Source: CAIZWU01 sp942492905 | GTDB taxonomy: Bacteria; Verrucomicrobiota; Verrucomicrobiia; Verrucomicrobiales; V1-33 | Length of the DNA: 64,000 bases | NCBI GenBank assembly: GCA_942492905.1 | Contig: OW818657.1 | Span: 1 to 64,000, forward strand | Reading direction: 5' to 3' | Part shown: piece after piece, positions 55,693-64,000 of the stretch | Layout of the letters: the number at the start of each line of letters is the position of its first letter | Position numbering within the stretch: position 1 is the first letter of the stretch | Made by a program: the position numbers and the translations under genes | Notes under the pieces: model-generated | The model's database searches: none | What the model saw: only the letters and a program-made list of their open reading frames with translations | What the model was told of the DNA's origin: nothing

Positions 55693-58305
55693 ATGAAACT
55701 GCGTCCCTTTTCGCTCGTCACCCGGCTGACGCTGGTGGCGGGCATCATCCTGACGGGGACGGTGCTTATTTTTGGCCTGCGCAGCTATGACGCCGGCCGG
55801 GAGCGGGCAGTGACACAGTGGCAGGAACGCCTAGATCACGAGGCCGGCATGGCGGCCCTTAAGGTGCAGGGATTCATCGCGGATGTGGCGCGGGATGCCC
55901 TGTATCTTGCCCGCATCCCCAGTGTGCAGGAGTATACCGGTGGGGTGCGCGGACCCGTGGACCGGCAGCGGGTGGAGGAAAATTTCCGGGCTCTGATGCA
56001 GGGCAAGTCCGTCTACGCCCAGGTGCGTTTGATCGGGACGGCGGATGGCGGGCGGGAAAAAGTGCGGCTGGATCAAAGCGATGGCGTGGTGAGTGTGACC
56101 CCGGAAGACCAGCTCCAGCAGAAGGGGGACCGCGATTATATTGAGGAAAGCCGGGGGCTGCCGCCGGGAGGCATTTATTTGTCCGACGCGGATTTGAACC
56201 AGGACTTTGGCCGCATCACCAAACCGTGGATGCCGACCCTCCGGGCGGTGACGCCGGTGCAGGACGGCCAAGGCAGGCAGTTTGGCTGGATCGTGATCAA
56301 TGCCGACCTGCGGCCGCTGCTTGAATCCATGCAGCAGCAGACGGTGAGCGGGCTGAAGCTGGCGCTCGCCAATGATTCCGGCAGTTACCTGCTGCATCCT
56401 GATCCGCAGTTCCGCTTTGGGGCGGATCTGCACACCGGATTCAATCTGCTGAAACCAGTTGGACCGGAAGACACCCTGATGCCGGATCAATGGCTGGCCT
56501 TCACGGGCAGTTACGAGTTCATGCCCGGATCCCCGCGCCACTTTCATGTCAGGACCGGGAGCAATGGCGAGGCCGCCTTCGCCGATCTGCGCGGGGTGCG
56601 GAATCAGGCCCTGCTGGCCTCGGCGTTGACCGCCCTGGGAGGTCTGCTGCTACTGGTGCTGCTGGCCCGGCTGGTGACGAGGCGGCTCCGGGCGGTGGTC
56701 CAGGCGCTTGGGGAATTTGCCACCGGGGGCCCCGCGCCGGTGCTCAATGAACAACCGGCCGATGAAATCGGACAGCTGGCCGCCGCCTTCAACCGGATGT
56801 CCGGCAAAATCGCCGAACAGGTGCGCACTCTGGAGGAAGCGCGGGGACGGGCGGATGAGGCCTCCCGCGCCAAGGATGATTTCCTGGCCGTGATGAGCCA
56901 CGAAATCCGCACCCCGCTCAATGCCGTGACCGGCATGCTGCACGTGCTGGAACGCAATCGGCCCGCCCCGCACCAGGAACCCATTCTACGCAGCCTGCAT
57001 GCTGCCGCCGGTCAACTCACCAGCCTGCTGAATGAAGCGCTGGACTGGTCGAAGATCAAAGCTGGCCGGCTGGTCTGCGACCCCGCCCCCTTTGCCCTCG
57101 GGCCACTCCTCACGGATCTGGAACTGACGCATCGCCCCCTCGCCGCCCAGAAAGGGCTGCGCTGGTTCACGGTGATGGCCCCGCGGGTGCCGGAAATGGT
57201 GATAGGCGACCGGCTGAGGCTTTCCCAGGTGCTGCATAATCTGCTGAGCAACGCCGTGAAATTCACCCACGAAGGATTTGTCAGGCTGGCGGTGGACTGG
57301 CAGGAGGGCTGGCTCACCTGCAGGGTGGAGGACAGTGGCATCGGAATCCAGGAAGCGGATATTGGCCGCATTTTTTCTCCTTTTGACCAGGCACACGGGG
57401 AAATCGGGCGGCGTTTTGGCGGCACCGGTCTCGGGCTCAGTATTTCGCGTTCCCTAGCGGAACTGATGGGCGGCCAGCTCAACGTGGAAAGCCGGCCGCA
57501 GGATGGGTCCTGTTTTGTCCTGACGCTTCCCTGCCCCGCAGCCGCCGGGGGGCTGAGTCCAGCTTTGCCGGCTCCAACGGCGACCGGAGTGGCGGGAGCC
57601 CATGTGTTGTGCGTGGAGGACTCGGCCATGAACCGCGAGGTCCTTGGCGCTTTTCTGGACGAAGCCGGCGTCACCTACGAGATGGCGGAAGATGGGGCCA
57701 CCGCCCTCACCGCGGTGGCTTCCGGAAGAGAATTCGCCGCTGCCCTCCTGGACCTGCAACTGCCTGACACCAATGGCATCGCCCTCTCCGCCCGGATCCG
57801 GGCCCTCCGCCCAAACCTTCCTTTGCTGGCCGTGACGGCCCAGGTGGACGAAGCCACCCGCCAGGCCTGCCACGCCGCGGGCATGGCGGCCGTGGTTACC
57901 AAACCAGTGAACCCGGGGCGATTGCTGGAAGCACTGGCAGGATGTCTGGTCCCGGCCGCACCCGGTTTGCCCGGGATTCCTGAAAAAGCGGCAGGCGAAC
58001 TTACCCCGCCGCTCCTGACTGATCTCTTCGCGGCAGAACCGGAGCGGCTCCGGCGCGTGCTGCTGGCCCTGGCCGGGGAATTCCAGAGCGCCGCAGTGGA
58101 ACTCACCGCTGCCGCCGCGGTGCAAAACCACGACCGCCTCCGCCGCTTGCGCCACAAGCTCCACTCAGCCCTCGCCGGCCTGCAACTCACGGAATTGGAC
58201 CAGACCTTCACCCTCCTATTGGCAGGTGACTGGACCCAGACCGCCCATGCCGGCACCCTGCTGCAAGAGGCCGCCGCCGAATGCTCCCGGCGTGCAGCAG
58301 AATAA
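55693..58305 (+). CDS. Hybrid sensor histidine kinase (Cache-HAMP-HisKA-HATPase-REC-HPt)
   Basis: This is an 870-residue inner-membrane signalling protein. An N-terminal membrane helix (about 11-30) precedes a large periplasmic double-Cache-like sensor (about 35-300, with YVQ- and WIVINADLRP-type segments), a second helix at about 308-326, then HAMP (330-380). The HisKA box is FLAVMSHEIRTPLN (His403), followed by HATPase motifs NLLSNAVKFT, DSGIGI and GTGLGLSI. The receiver domain has Asp687 (LLDLQLPDTNG), and the C-terminal HPt has His821 (RHKLHSALAG). It performs an internal phosphorelay whose output is not encoded in the same protein. It is convergent with the LytTR regulator, a plausible but unproven partner. 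Confidence 0.92.
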   Translation: MKLRPFSLVTRLTLVAGIILTGTVLIFGLRSYDAGRERAVTQWQERLDHEAGMAALKVQGFIADVARDALYLARIPSVQEYTGGVRGPVDRQRVEENFRALMQGKSVYAQVRLIGTADGGREKVRLDQSDGVVSVTPEDQLQQKGDRDYIEESRGLPPGGIYLSDADLNQDFGRITKPWMPTLRAVTPVQDGQGRQFGWIVINADLRPLLESMQQQTVSGLKLALANDSGSYLLHPDPQFRFGADLHTGFNLLKPVGPEDTLMPDQWLAFTGSYEFMPGSPRHFHVRTGSNGEAAFADLRGVRNQALLASALTALGGLLLLVLLARLVTRRLRAVVQALGEFATGGPAPVLNEQPADEIGQLAAAFNRMSGKIAEQVRTLEEARGRADEASRAKDDFLAVMSHEIRTPLNAVTGMLHVLERNRPAPHQEPILRSLHAAAGQLTSLLNEALDWSKIKAGRLVCDPAPFALGPLLTDLELTHRPLAAQKGLRWFTVMAPRVPEMVIGDRLRLSQVLHNLLSNAVKFTHEGFVRLAVDWQEGWLTCRVEDSGIGIQEADIGRIFSPFDQAHGEIGRRFGGTGLGLSISRSLAELMGGQLNVESRPQDGSCFVLTLPCPAAAGGLSPALPAPTATGVAGAHVLCVEDSAMNREVLGAFLDEAGVTYEMAEDGATALTAVASGREFAAALLDLQLPDTNGIALSARIRALRPNLPLLAVTAQVDEATRQACHAAGMAAVVTKPVNPGRLLEALAGCLVPAAPGLPGIPEKAAGELTPPLLTDLFAAEPERLRRVLLALAGEFQSAAVELTAAAAVQNHDRLRRLRHKLHSALAGLQLTELDQTFTLLLAGDWTQTAHAGTLLQEAAAECSRRAAE

Positions 58306-58322
58306 CCGGTTGCTCCACTTGG

Positions 58323-59036
58323 TCAGGAGAGTCCCGGCAACCGGGCCAGCAGCCCGTCCCGGTAGCTGTCGCCCAGCGGCACCCGGTGTTTCCCGATGAT
58401 AGCCACGCCGTCCTCGATGCGCGATATCTTCCGCCAGTTCACCATGTAGGACCGGTGGGCCCGGACAAAATCCGCCGGCAGGATTTCCTCCAGTTTTTTC
58501 ATGCTCATGAGACTCATCACTGAGCCTTCCGTGAGGATGAATTCCACGTAATTGGCTTCCGCTTTGACGAGGAGCAACTGGCTCAGGGGCACCCGCACGA
58601 TCCGGGTGCCTTCCTTCACGAACAAATCCCTCGTATCCATCGCCGCGGCAGGGGAAACAGCCGCCCCGGCGGCCGGGTGCCGGGCAGAACGGGCCTCTCT
58701 CAGGCGCCCCACCGCCTGGACAAACCGGGGGAACGTCAACGGTTTCAGCAGATAATCCGCGACACGGAATTCATACGAGGCCGCCCCGAAGTCCGCGCTC
58801 GCGGAAATCACCACCACCGGGATATCCCCCGCGAGGGCCTTCAAAACGGACGCTCCATCCAGCCCGGGCAGATCCAGATCGAGAAATACCGCATCGATCC
58901 CGCCCGCCGTGAGCAATTGCAGGGCTGTCAGCCCATCCCCGGCCACAAGGCAAAAGGTGGTGTCTTCCAGCCGGGAGAGAAAACTCTCCACCGTTTCACA
59001 GACCAGAGGATCATCATCAGCAATCAGGTAACGCAT
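58323..59036 (-). CDS. LytTR-family response regulator
   Basis: This 237-residue regulator has an N-terminal receiver (MRYLIADDDPLVCETVESFL; phospho-acceptor Asp53 in AVFLDLDLPGLDG; VVISAS; Lys in DYLLKPLTF) and a C-terminal LytTR DNA-binding domain (FVKEGTRIVRVPLSQLLLVKAEANYVEF, FVRAHRSYMVNWRKISRI). The ATG at 59036 begins exactly at the receiver; the longer frame adds nine residues. The kinase for it could be the convergent hybrid kinase (17-base gap between stops). Targets are unknown. Confidence 0.9.
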   Translation of the reverse strand: MRYLIADDDPLVCETVESFLSRLEDTTFCLVAGDGLTALQLLTAGGIDAVFLDLDLPGLDGASVLKALAGDIPVVVISASADFGAASYEFRVADYLLKPLTFPRFVQAVGRLREARSARHPAAGAAVSPAAAMDTRDLFVKEGTRIVRVPLSQLLLVKAEANYVEFILTEGSVMSLMSMKKLEEILPADFVRAHRSYMVNWRKISRIEDGVAIIGKHRVPLGDSYRDGLLARLPGLS

Positions 59037-59200
59037 TGGGTAACAGTGCGGGAAATACCGCAAAAGAAAACTTTAACTTGGAAAGGGCAGCACTTCATCT
59101 AATTTTCATCCGCCAATAAAAGCTCTTGATCCGTCAAAAGGGTGGGTTGGTATTTTGCGTCTGGCGACAGGCCCCCACATTTCCTAAAAATCACATCAAG

Positions 59201-60694
59201 ATGCATTCTCCTCTGCGCTCCACCCGTCGCCAGTTTTTCGTGGCAGGCTCCACCCTCTCAGCAGCTCTCGCGGCCGGATCCTGGTCATGGGCAGGTTCCG
59301 GCACCAAGGACGACTCCTATACGCCGACCCTTGCCAGCGATTGGCTGGATATCGTCCAGCAAATCTGCGCGGACGACGTGGAACGTATCGGAGCCCGCCC
59401 CACCATTCTTTCCCGGCAGATGTGCATCCCCCTCACAGCCATGTATGATGCCTGGTCACGTTACGATGCCAAAGCGAACCCGGTCTATGCCACCGCGATC
59501 AAACGCCGGCCCTCCGCTGAACGGGCGGGGCACCAGTCGGCGGCGATCAGCTTCGCCGTCTACCGTACCATGGCCGACCTCTTCCCGGGCGATCTGGCCA
59601 CGTTGGATGCCTTCATGAAAAAGCAGGGCCTCGACCCAGCCAATACCTCCACTGATCCTGCCACCGGAGCCGGTCTGGGCAATGCCGTGGCCGCTGCCAC
59701 CACCGCCGCCCGTCATCATGATGGAGCTAACCAACTCGGGGATGAAACGGGCAGCGACGGCAAGTCCTACTCGGATTACACCTATTACAGTGCGGTCAAC
59801 CCGGTGGATAAGATCAAGGATCCGGACCGCTGGCAGCCCATCGCCTTTACCAATCCCAAGGACCCCGCAGGTCCGAAGCTGGTTCCGGGTTTCCTGACGC
59901 CTCACTGGTTCCGCGTCAAATCCTTCTCCCTGACCAAGCCCGAACAGTTCCGTCCGGCGCCGCCTCCCCTGTGCCACACCCCGCAGATGGACCGGGAAAT
60001 CCAGGAATGCATCGACTTCAACGCGGGCCTCAATGCCGAGCGCAAAGCCACCGTGGAATTCATGCGCGATGGTCCCCGCAGCACCGGCCAATCCGGCCAC
60101 TGGCTGAAATTTGCCCAAATGGTCTCCAAGCGCGACCGGCACAGCCTCGACAAGGATGTGCTGCTCTATTTTGCCGTCGCCAGCGCTGCCCAGGATGCCT
60201 TCATCGCCGCGTGGGAAAGCAAACGCTTCTATGACAGTTCCCGTCCTTGGACCCTGATCCACCACTGCTTTGCCGGCAAAACAATCAAGGGGTGGGGCGG
60301 TCCGGACAAGGGCACGGTCGAAATCAAGGGAGAGCAATGGCATCCGTTTTCGCCCAGCGTTTTCGTCACCCCTCCTTTCCCTGGCTACGTCTCCGGCCAC
60401 AGTTGTGTCAGTGCCTGTTGCGCCAAAGTCCTGGAACACTTCACCGGCAGCGATCACTTCGGCGCCATCGAGGTCCGCCAATGCTGCGTCCTGACTGAAA
60501 CCGGAGGCGAAACCGTCAAGCTGGATCTCCCCACCTTCAGCGGTACTGCCGAGATGGCGGGCGTGTCCCGCATCATGGGCGGTTATCATATTGCCGCGGA
60601 TAACATCGCTGGCCTCAAGCTTGGCCGCGACGTTGCGGAAACGGTCTGGGCCAAGGCCAAGGCCTGCATCGCCGGCACTGGCCTGCCCGGCTGA
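59201..60694 (+). CDS. Tat-exported vanadium-dependent haloperoxidase-like protein (vHPO-1)
   Basis: About 497 residues with a twin-arginine signal (STRRQFFVAGSTLSAALAAG). It belongs to the vanadium haloperoxidase/PAP2 superfamily: vanadate-coordination motifs are Lys341-x6-Arg348 (KRFYDSSRPW), then Ser-Gly-His (398-400) in PGYVSGHSCVSACC, and Arg457-x5-His463 (SRIMGGYH), so all five vanadate-binding residues keep their usual spacing. These enzymes oxidise halides (chloride or bromide) with H2O2 in the periplasm; lack of vanadate would leave phosphatase-like chemistry. The ATG at 59201 starts at the Tat signal. Its divergent neighbour on the left is the LytTR regulator; a second homologue lies 1.3 kb away in the opposite orientation. 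Confidence 0.85.
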   Translation: MHSPLRSTRRQFFVAGSTLSAALAAGSWSWAGSGTKDDSYTPTLASDWLDIVQQICADDVERIGARPTILSRQMCIPLTAMYDAWSRYDAKANPVYATAIKRRPSAERAGHQSAAISFAVYRTMADLFPGDLATLDAFMKKQGLDPANTSTDPATGAGLGNAVAAATTAARHHDGANQLGDETGSDGKSYSDYTYYSAVNPVDKIKDPDRWQPIAFTNPKDPAGPKLVPGFLTPHWFRVKSFSLTKPEQFRPAPPPLCHTPQMDREIQECIDFNAGLNAERKATVEFMRDGPRSTGQSGHWLKFAQMVSKRDRHSLDKDVLLYFAVASAAQDAFIAAWESKRFYDSSRPWTLIHHCFAGKTIKGWGGPDKGTVEIKGEQWHPFSPSVFVTPPFPGYVSGHSCVSACCAKVLEHFTGSDHFGAIEVRQCCVLTETGGETVKLDLPTFSGTAEMAGVSRIMGGYHIAADNIAGLKLGRDVAETVWAKAKACIAGTGLPG

Positions 60695-60834
60695 GTGTTC
60701 AATCTTCTGTCCAAAGCGGCCCGCTGAAGCCAACCCCCGTTATCGGAGGCAGGTTTTTACCTCCCCCGCAGATCTCTTCCAGCTCTTTTGTGCCCGGCTG
60801 AATGGAATTGCCATCCCGGGGTCCCGCCCCCAGG

Positions 60835-60876
60835 AAAAAAGCAGCCCGGAGGGGCCTTGCGGCCACCTCCGGGTGC
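60835..60876 (-). terminator. Terminator after the outer-membrane beta-barrel gene
   Basis: An imperfect strong hairpin (left arm 60841-60856, right arm 60861-60876, one bulge on each side) is followed on the minus strand by TTTTTT. It lies about 34 bases past the stop at 60910. On the plus strand only a weak TTTA follows, so any effect on the haloperoxidase transcript is doubtful. Confidence 0.75.
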
Positions 60877-60909
60877 TTTATCCTAATAACACAAAGTGCA
60901 ACCGCCGCG

Positions 60910-61713
60910 TTAGAACGTGGCCGAGAGGGCAACCCCGCCCACAAACTTATCGTCCTGATGGGCGTCCAGAGCTTCCAGCGGGAGGTTCGCCCCGACCCAT
61001 GGAATGAGGGTGAGGACGTTGGTCAGTTTGATGGGCGCGCTCAGGCGCAGGCTCACCGTATTCCAGCCTTCCATCCCTGGCATCATCCAGCCGTCCGTGT
61101 AGGAAATCTCAGCCGCCGGCACCAGACTGAACCGGTCGGTGATGCGGATAGGGGCAGCGAGTCCCAATTCAAAATACTGGCCTTCAGTTTCGGTCTCGTA
61201 ATAATAACCGCCGCTGATATTGACAGGCCCAGCCTTGACGACTGCCTGCAGGCCAAGATCGTAGGCGTCCTCCAGCATGCCTCCGTTGAAATTGTGATAC
61301 CACCGGAAACTCGGTCCGATGCTGAGGATTCCTGTTTTATAGAAGAGGCCGGTGTAGAGGTGATTCTCCTCGAAATTGGTCTCATCCACATTCAGGTAGC
61401 GGTTGGACACCGTCCATACGAGACTGTCATTAATGTTCCAGTCGACGGTGGCAGTCGCTGACCAGAGGTCATCTCCCATGTCCATCCCACGGCAGAAGAA
61501 GGTCGAGTCATAGCCCGCAGTGAGATTTACCGAGAATGGTGCTTCGGAACCGGCGTAGCTTCCCTGGCAGAGACAGGGGCGGGGAGCCCCCAGGAACTCG
61601 GCAGGAGCCTGGGCTGCAACAGAGGCAGGGGCCGACAGCGTACCTGCGGACGCAAAAGCAGCCGGGAACAAGGTGAGAATACAGAGTGGCGCGGTTTTCA
61701 GGATGTTGGTCAT
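60910..61713 (-). CDS. Outer-membrane beta-barrel protein (TorF/porin-like)
   Basis: This 267-residue protein has a signal peptide (MTNILKTAPLCILTLFPAAFASA) and, after a short Cys-containing linker, alternating amphipathic strands ending in Phe (VGGVALSATF), the mark of BAM-inserted outer-membrane barrels. The strand pattern (SVNLTAGYDSTFFCRGMDMGDD, then about 10 strands) resembles the TorF/gcw_chp family of small porin-like proteins. A channel for small solutes is likely. It sits between two haloperoxidase-like genes, so a role in bringing halide or releasing product is conceivable but unproven. A terminator follows. Confidence 0.75.
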   Translation of the reverse strand: MTNILKTAPLCILTLFPAAFASAGTLSAPASVAAQAPAEFLGAPRPCLCQGSYAGSEAPFSVNLTAGYDSTFFCRGMDMGDDLWSATATVDWNINDSLVWTVSNRYLNVDETNFEENHLYTGLFYKTGILSIGPSFRWYHNFNGGMLEDAYDLGLQAVVKAGPVNISGGYYYETETEGQYFELGLAAPIRITDRFSLVPAAEISYTDGWMMPGMEGWNTVSLRLSAPIKLTNVLTLIPWVGANLPLEALDAHQDDKFVGGVALSATF

Positions 61714-62011
61714 GGATGTTGTGGTTTGTAAAATGCCCCTGAAGCGGGACGGAATTGGATGGAAAGGATGAAACGGAAGAAAGTCGGAAGCGGATTGCAG
61801 CGGTTCAATTGGACGGGGTGGATATTAAGGGGGTTTTAATCAGTCCATGGGATCTTTTGCACGATGAACTACATGAAGACCCGCTTTCTCTATTTAAATC
61901 GGCCCTATCACGCGACGGCGGGGTCGGAAACTCTCCTGATACCCTGGGCTGGGCCAGGTCCCTTCCGATTTTCCAGCCGGTTATGGCGGTTCTCAGGGCT
62001 GGCTCCCGGGC

Positions 62012-63514
62012 TCAGGGGAGCAACACGGCCTTGTAAAAGCGTTTTCCAGCCGGGGGATTGGTGTCGGAATAAGTTGCACTGTTAGTAGCCGAAGAAAGGA
62101 TGGCGAGTTGGCTCCAGGTCAACAGATCCGAAGAAGCATCCAGACGGTAGCTGCGCCCGGGAATAACGTCGAAGCGGAGATCCGCAGCGGTGTTCGTTTT
62201 GTTCAGCATGGTGAATTTCAACTCTCCAATGGGCTGCAGATAATTATTCCACGCAAACTCTCCCAGGAGATGTCCGCAGGACTGGCCGGCGATATTGCCG
62301 GATTGAAAATGGATGCCCCCATAGATCCGGCTGATGCCGCTTTCATCGGCGGCCGCAGAGAATCCCGGGAATGTCCGGGTCACGCTGGGCAGTCCATCGG
62401 AACCAATTGAAAAGCTGATGGCATCGGTACCGAAAAACTTCCCCAGCACGGTAGCCGCAGAACGGCTGAAGGTGCTGTGTCCGGAAGTGTATTCCGGGAA
62501 AGGGGGCGTGCCGATGAATGAGTTCCAAGCCGGGTCAGCTGTGGTGGCGGGGTTGTTGTCTGTATCCGCCTCCCGGATGGCGGTGATGGGCCGCCAGTAA
62601 TTGATCGCGTACTTGCAATCCCAGCAGGCAATTGCCGCATCGGCGACGGACATGCCCAGCAGGGCAAACAGCCGCGCATTCTGTTCCAGACTCAGCCCCT
62701 GAGCGGCCGAAACGGTCCGGGCAATACGCATCCAATGTCCCGGAGGGGTTTCGGTGCCTCCGCCATCTGCCCAAAACAGGGCGATTTCGCTTTGATCCAG
62801 CGTCCGCAGGGTGCTGGTACTGCTACCGTAGTCCTTGGTCAGAGCCCATTCCACAGCATAGGCGGAACCTGTCAAGGCCGGCGGCATTTGAGGACGGATC
62901 TGATTCCCCGAGGCAAGTCCGAACGGCGTTACGATAGGCCAGTTGGGCAGGAGCGCCGCGGCATTCGCCGGGGGGGTGGGCCGCCAGATCCCGGGAGCCG
63001 GCGGAACGGTATAGGCCACCACATCGGTGGAGTGATCCGCGGCCCGCAGACTCAGCATGGCATTGCCCACCCCGGTGCCCCAGGTCACTCCGTCCGTCTC
63101 GGATGCCCCATCGGGAATGGCGGCCAGATCCGCATCATACCGGGCCTGGGCGTTCGCCCGCACCGTCGCGTTGTTGGCATGACCTGCGCCGGCATAAAGG
63201 GCATCGATGATGGTTTTAGCCGCGGCACTCACCGCGGCGGCCTTGGATGCACCAACCGGGGCAAGGGCCGAAACATGATAAGGGGTGTGTGTGCGTTGAA
63301 TACCATTGACCGCATCAAAAATTGCCAAATGCAGCATGGCCATTTGCCGGGAAGCCTTCGGGGGATTTTGCGAGGTGCTGCGGATTGCGGAGATGAGTTC
63401 CACATTCCAATCCGTGACGACATCTGCCCGGCAGGGACTCAGTCCAGCGATTCCGGCCAACGCACCGGCGGATAGCATCTTCAGCCGGGAGAACAAATGG
63501 ATGTCAATTTTCAT
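62012..63514 (-). CDS. Exported vanadium-dependent haloperoxidase-like protein with C-terminal beta module (vHPO-2)
   Basis: This 500-residue protein has a Sec-like signal (LKMLSAGALAGIAGLSPCRA). The vanadate-binding set is complete: Lys301-x6-Arg308 (KYAINYWR), Ser344-Gly345-His346 (EYTSGHSTFS) and Arg396-x5-His402 (SRIYGGIH). It would use H2O2 to oxidise halide in the periplasm or outside. The last about 70 residues (FDVIPGRSYRLDASSDLLTWSQL...GKRFYKAVLLP) are a separate beta module that recurs on other exported proteins in this window and may serve secretion or attachment. It differs clearly from vHPO-1 in sequence and export route. Confidence 0.85.
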   Translation of the reverse strand: MKIDIHLFSRLKMLSAGALAGIAGLSPCRADVVTDWNVELISAIRSTSQNPPKASRQMAMLHLAIFDAVNGIQRTHTPYHVSALAPVGASKAAAVSAAAKTIIDALYAGAGHANNATVRANAQARYDADLAAIPDGASETDGVTWGTGVGNAMLSLRAADHSTDVVAYTVPPAPGIWRPTPPANAAALLPNWPIVTPFGLASGNQIRPQMPPALTGSAYAVEWALTKDYGSSTSTLRTLDQSEIALFWADGGGTETPPGHWMRIARTVSAAQGLSLEQNARLFALLGMSVADAAIACWDCKYAINYWRPITAIREADTDNNPATTADPAWNSFIGTPPFPEYTSGHSTFSRSAATVLGKFFGTDAISFSIGSDGLPSVTRTFPGFSAAADESGISRIYGGIHFQSGNIAGQSCGHLLGEFAWNNYLQPIGELKFTMLNKTNTAADLRFDVIPGRSYRLDASSDLLTWSQLAILSSATNSATYSDTNPPAGKRFYKAVLLP

Positions 63515-63959
63515 AAAAGGATAGTCTGGGTTGGGATAAAATAGCGTGGAACAGTCCTATCCAATCAGGATACCCCACGATGGATGGAAAGACCGGCCTG
63601 CTCGGGCCTTGGCTGCTTCAATCATAGCGTCCGGGGATTTGCACTGGATTCTCCACGAACCACCACTTCTGCTATTTGAACCCGCCGTTTGGCGTGTTGA
63701 CGGCAAAAGGAGATGAGGAAACTATTAGGAATCGGCTCCAATTCCGTCTGATTCACCGTCGAGACAGTCACTGGATAAATGTGGAATTCCCGCTCCACAT
63801 TTCCTTAATTCCATCAAATAATGCTCATACCCGCGATGAATTTAAACCCGGCGGCCCGCGATCACCCTGGCCTTCATTCCGCTGTGTGCGGCGGGGTCAC
63901 TCAAAACTAAAAGCTGATCCCTGACACCAGCCACCATCGCCATCCCAGAATATCCTCCC
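63515..63959. other. Intergenic region between vHPO-2 and the next gene
   Basis: These 445 bases contain no convincing gene; one 82-codon frame lacks coding character. The region must carry divergent promoters for vHPO-2 (minus) and the gene starting at 63960 (plus), but no clear motif was identified. Confidence 0.5.
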
Positions 63960-64000
63960 ATGAAAAAAACCATCCTTCACCCGCTCCTCACCGGGCTTGC
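63960..64000 (+). CDS. Start of an exported protein gene, cut by the window end
   Basis: The ATG at 63960 begins MKKTILHPLLTGL, a typical Sec signal peptide n- and h-region. Only 13 codons are visible, so neither product nor length can be given. The start has Met-Lys-Lys and a hydrophobic run, as in several other exported proteins of the window. Confidence 0.6.
   Translation, partial: MKKTILHPLLTGL

Noticed and set aside
61755..62036. 93-codon frame between the porin and vHPO-2 genes
   Set aside because: It runs into the end of vHPO-2 on the other strand and has no features of a real protein.
63676..63924. 82-codon plus-strand frame before the last gene
   Set aside because: No signal, motif or coding-like composition; it lies in a promoter-like intergenic region.

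Overview
The window looks like a chromosomal segment of a GC-rich member of the phylum Verrucomicrobiota. The 16S rRNA gene has a verrucomicrobial character. The gene content also fits: a PVC-type haem protein with HEAT-like repeats, Tat-exported Gfo/Idh/MocA oxidoreductases, a type I sulfatase with an exported formylglycine-generating enzyme, a PEP-CTERM protein, lamin-tail/CotH proteins, and many signal peptides without clear Shine-Dalgarno sites. The genus cannot be read from the sequence alone.

Layout. 1-5.6 kb: an rRNA operon on the minus strand, in the order 16S - tRNA-Ala(TGC) - tRNA-Ile(GAT) - 23S - 5S, with recognisable processing stems. 6.2-18.3 kb: a CPA2 cation/proton antiporter; a minus-strand block with an AMP-binding enzyme, an RMND1/DUF155 protein, a secreted alpha/beta hydrolase, a two-component system and a secreted vWA protein; then a TolC-like efflux protein. 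18.3-26.4 kb: an M50 protease and a tight minus-strand cluster: OmpR-type regulator, kinase, YHYH protein, a fused MbnP/MbnH-like dihaem protein, and a sulfatase. The fused protein and its neighbours are the strongest candidate here for an uncharacterised system, probably metal-linked oxidative protein modification in the periplasm.

26.4-35.2 kb: a translationally coupled operon (prenyl synthase, zinc ribbon, DUF1475, DUF2062), then a plus-strand run with an EamA transporter, FolP, the PVC haem protein and a Gfo/Idh oxidoreductase ending in a clear terminator. 35.2-45.3 kb: an FGE-like lipoprotein, a frameshifted membrane glycosyltransferase, nucleotide-sugar genes (RfbD-like, GDP-fucose synthase), a HAD phosphatase, a second Gfo/Idh protein, a YugP-type protease, a small secreted protein and a nucleotidyltransferase.

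45.5-64 kb: an M14 peptidase with a possible broken 5' end, a helical-repeat protein, a 1326-residue LTD/CotH protein, PheA, a zinc-ribbon membrane protein, a PEP-CTERM protein behind an AT-rich gap, a hybrid kinase convergent with a LytTR regulator, and two vanadium-haloperoxidase-like enzymes on either side of an outer-membrane beta-barrel protein. A new exported protein starts in the last 41 bases.

Common themes are export (Sec, Tat, lipoprotein, PEP-CTERM), redox and metal chemistry in the envelope, and a repeated C-terminal beta module on several unrelated exported proteins. Start sites are mostly chosen from signal peptides, gene overlaps and family length, because ribosome binding sites are weak throughout.
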